Assembly: GCA_025965155.1 (NCBI GenBank)
Contig: JAOPXN010000017.1
Location: 58,038-122,037 of the forward strand
Direction of reading: 5' to 3'
From: Propionibacteriaceae bacterium
GTDB taxonomy: Bacteria > Actinomycetota > Actinomycetes > Propionibacteriales > Propionibacteriaceae
Length of the DNA: 64,000 nt
This document shows positions 62,577 to 64,000 of this stretch, piece by piece. Every line of letters begins with the position of its first letter. Position 1 is the first letter of the stretch. The notes beneath the pieces are model-generated. The model had not been told where the DNA came from and ran no database searches. It worked only from the letters and a program-made list of their open reading frames with translations. The position numbers and the translations under genes were made by a program.

Positions 62577-62655
62577 CAGGACATCTTCTCCTGTGTTCTG
62601 CGGAGTAGCGTCGGCTCATGCCCGACCGGACATCGCTACCCGTCAGCGTGCAAGC

Positions 62656-63039
62656 ATGAGACGGGAGATCGCCGTAGTCGGCCCGGTGCGCGCCGACCAC
62701 GCCTGGGAGCGGTACGCCGAGATCGACGGCTGGCCGTCGTGGGCGCCCCCGATCAGGTCGGTGGACGCTACCGCCCGACGGATCGCCGCGGGTGTCTCCG
62801 GTGTGGTGCACGGTCCGGCCGGGGTGCGGATCCTGTTCCTGATCGACTCAGTGGATGAGGCGGCGCGCAGCTGGACCTGGCGGGTGCGGCTCGGGCCGCT
62901 TCGGATGAGGCTGATCCACTCGGTCCGGGCGGGTGTCGAAGGGGGGTGCGTTGCCACGCTGACGGTGGAGGGACCTGCTCCGCTGGCGTTGCTGTACCCC
63001 GAGCTGGCAAAGGTGGCGCTCCAGCGGTTGGTCCACTGA
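62656..63039 (+). CDS. SRPBCC-family protein
   Basis: 127 residues from ATG 62656 (MRREIAVVGPVRADHAWERY). The helix-grip fold start, WERYAEIDGWPSWAPPIRSV, and the C-terminal helix (YPELAKVALQRLVH) support the polyketide cyclase/START superfamily. No signal. Ligand unknown. Divergent from dinB; the 79-nt gap is featureless. Confidence 0.82.
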   Translation: MRREIAVVGPVRADHAWERYAEIDGWPSWAPPIRSVDATARRIAAGVSGVVHGPAGVRILFLIDSVDEAARSWTWRVRLGPLRMRLIHSVRAGVEGGCVATLTVEGPAPLALLYPELAKVALQRLVH

Positions 63040-63081
63040 CCGCCTTCAGCGCGTGTCAGTACCGGCGCATAGTGTGGGGCA

Positions 63082-63342
63082 ATGAGCGACAACACCAATG
63101 AGCAACGTCAGGACTCAGCCCCCGAGGAGCGCATCGGCGCTACGGATGGAGCCGCGGACAACACCTTGGAGAAGGACCCGAGCGACTGGGTCAGCGGGGG
63201 CGACCCGATGACGGAGGCCCAGAAGAGTTATCTGGACACCCTGGCGAAGCAGGCCGGCGAGGAGCTGCCGGCGGATCTCTCCAAGGCGGAGGCGTCCCAG
63301 CACATCGACCGTCTCCGGGCCGAGACCGGCTTGGAGCAGTAA
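63082..63342 (+). CDS. DUF3072 protein
   Basis: 86 residues. The charged disordered N-terminal ~35 residues precede the DUF3072 core, DPMTEAQKSYLDTLAKQAGE, ending with SKAEASQHIDRLRAETGL. Small cytosolic protein, common in actinobacteria, function unknown. It follows the SRPBCC gene by 42 nt. Confidence 0.88.
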   Translation: MSDNTNEQRQDSAPEERIGATDGAADNTLEKDPSDWVSGGDPMTEAQKSYLDTLAKQAGEELPADLSKAEASQHIDRLRAETGLEQ

Positions 63343-63375
63343 GCCCCGGTCGCAGCGCGTCGCTACAGTGCCGAG

Positions 63376-63834
63376 ATGGAACAACGCGTATCGCTGATCA
63401 CGCTTGGTGTCCGGGACCTGGAGCGTGCTCAGGCGTTCTATCGGACGCTCGGCTGGCAGCCCGCTACTCCGGTAAATGAGGATGTGGTCTTCTTTCAGGC
63501 GGGCGGCCTGGTGCTGGCTCTTTGGGGCCGCTCTGAGTTGGCGGAGGACTCCGCCGTGACCGACTCGGGCGGCTGGGGCGGTGTGACGCTCGCCTATAAC
63601 GTCCGGTCCGCGGCTGAGGTGGACTCGGTTCTGGCCGAGGCCGCGAGCGCAGGTGGGGTGATCGGGCGCCCGGGTGCCGCCACCTTCTGGGGTAGCTACT
63701 CCGGCGTCTTCATCGATCCGGAAGGCCATCCCTGGGAAGTGGCGCACAACCCCGGCTGGCGGATAGCCGCCGACGGATCCATCCAACTCGGCGCAAGCCC
63801 GGCGACGGACGCCGGTCCACCGGCGCCGGCATAG
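63376..63834 (+). CDS. VOC-superfamily (glyoxalase/dioxygenase fold) protein
   Basis: 152 residues. Two beta-alpha-beta3 halves: VSLITLGVRDLERAQAFYRT at the N-terminus and DPEGHPWEVAHNPGW near the C-terminus, where Glu can be a metal ligand. VOC proteins include glyoxalase I, bleomycin-resistance and dioxygenase members; a specific role cannot be assigned. The Ala/Pro-rich last ~20 residues are low complexity. Confidence 0.9.
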   Translation: MEQRVSLITLGVRDLERAQAFYRTLGWQPATPVNEDVVFFQAGGLVLALWGRSELAEDSAVTDSGGWGGVTLAYNVRSAAEVDSVLAEAASAGGVIGRPGAATFWGSYSGVFIDPEGHPWEVAHNPGWRIAADGSIQLGASPATDAGPPAPA

Positions 63835-63898
63835 GCGCGGTCTTTTCGGCGCAGCCAGTCCACCGGCACCAAGAATTGTCAGACGGCCCGGTTAGTGT

Positions 63899-63910
63899 GA
63901 ACGTATGTTC
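63899..63910. promoter_or_regulatory. LexA (SOS) box GAAC-GTAT-GTTC over the start codon
   Basis: GAAC (63899-63902), GTAT, GTTC (63907-63910), followed by GA, close to the actinobacterial CGAAC-N4-GTTCG box. The start codon ATG (63905-63907) of the right-edge ORF lies inside it. In M. tuberculosis several DUF222-type 13E12 genes carry LexA boxes. Confidence 0.55.
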
Positions 63911-64000
63911 GATTTGGAGGGGTTGGCGGGGTTGTCGGGTGGTGCCGTCGCGGCGCTGGTCGCCGACAGCTACCGCGCCCAGGTGGAGGCGGAGACGGCG
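63905..64000 (+). CDS. Start of a DUF222/HNH-type protein, cut by the window edge
   Basis: The first 32 residues are visible (MFDLEGLAGLSGGAVAALVA, then DSYRAQVEAETA). Position, start with MFDLEGLA and the LexA box fit the DUF222/13E12 family with C-terminal HNH endonuclease, often present in many copies in actinobacteria. The domain itself is not in view, so this is a tentative assignment. Confidence 0.5.
   Translation, partial: MFDLEGLAGLSGGAVAALVADSYRAQVEAETA

Noticed and set aside
62577..62655. LexA box before dinB
   Set aside because: Checked the whole gap between dinB and the SRPBCC gene; no GAAC-N4-GTTC present.

Overview
The window is one continuous stretch of a high-GC actinobacterial chromosome, densely coded on both strands. 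The gene set suggests a member of the Propionibacteriales, perhaps Microlunatus-like; this is inferred from gene content, not measured. Pointers are EttA, LysX, a group II truncated haemoglobin, a homologue of the mycobacterial mycothiol-dependent reductase Rv2466c, SigB/SigF-type sigma factors, a long Nif3 protein, actinobacterial DUFs (3618, 4383, 5130, 6328), CGAAC-N4-GTTCG type LexA boxes and the start of a DUF222/HNH-like ORF at the right edge. I see no rRNA, tRNA, CRISPR, prophage or insertion sequence, and no gap between genes exceeds 300 bases.

Layout. 1-6.3 kb: 3' part of ettA, an unknown protein, a D-lactate/glycolate-type FAD/Fe-S oxidoreductase, a palindromic repeat patch, and a marR/yceI divergent pair with two copies of a candidate operator. 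6.4-13.5 kb: lipid metabolism (acyl-CoA dehydrogenase, thiolase, long-chain acyl-CoA ligase) convergent with an SDR-lacI-SDR run. 13.6-31.2 kb: a stress-flavoured block built around two tandem SigB-family sigma genes, with small envelope proteins, a DUF3618/holin-like operon, a pyruvate-oxidase-like TPP enzyme and a Rieske-FAD oxidoreductase. Several of these have GTTT-N15/16-GGGTA type promoters, as expected of a SigB/SigF regulon. A sugar ABC importer without ATPase, a glycosyltransferase and an MBL hydrolase lie inside this block.

31.2-43.6 kb: sugar-alcohol dehydrogenase, GH3 glycosidase, trHbO, OsmC/Ohr, MscS, the pyrRBC operon, DUF5130, an OhrR-type MarR regulator, Nif3 and PepN. 43.7-46.9 kb keeps the mycobacterial gene neighbourhood pepN / Rv2466c-like / rpiB / nei. 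46.9-54.2 kb is a co-directional run containing LysX and poorly characterised genes.

54.6-61.2 kb is the most interesting metabolic unit: permease, FCD-GntR regulator, glutamine-synthetase-like gamma-glutamyl ligase, aldehyde dehydrogenase, SDR and gamma-glutamyl hydrolase. It resembles the Puu putrescine pathway but has an SDR where the amine oxidase PuuB would be. That fits degradation of an amino alcohol such as ethanolamine through gamma-glutamylated intermediates. The right end carries dinB, SRPBCC, DUF3072 and VOC genes, then the start of a DUF222-like ORF whose start codon lies inside a LexA box.
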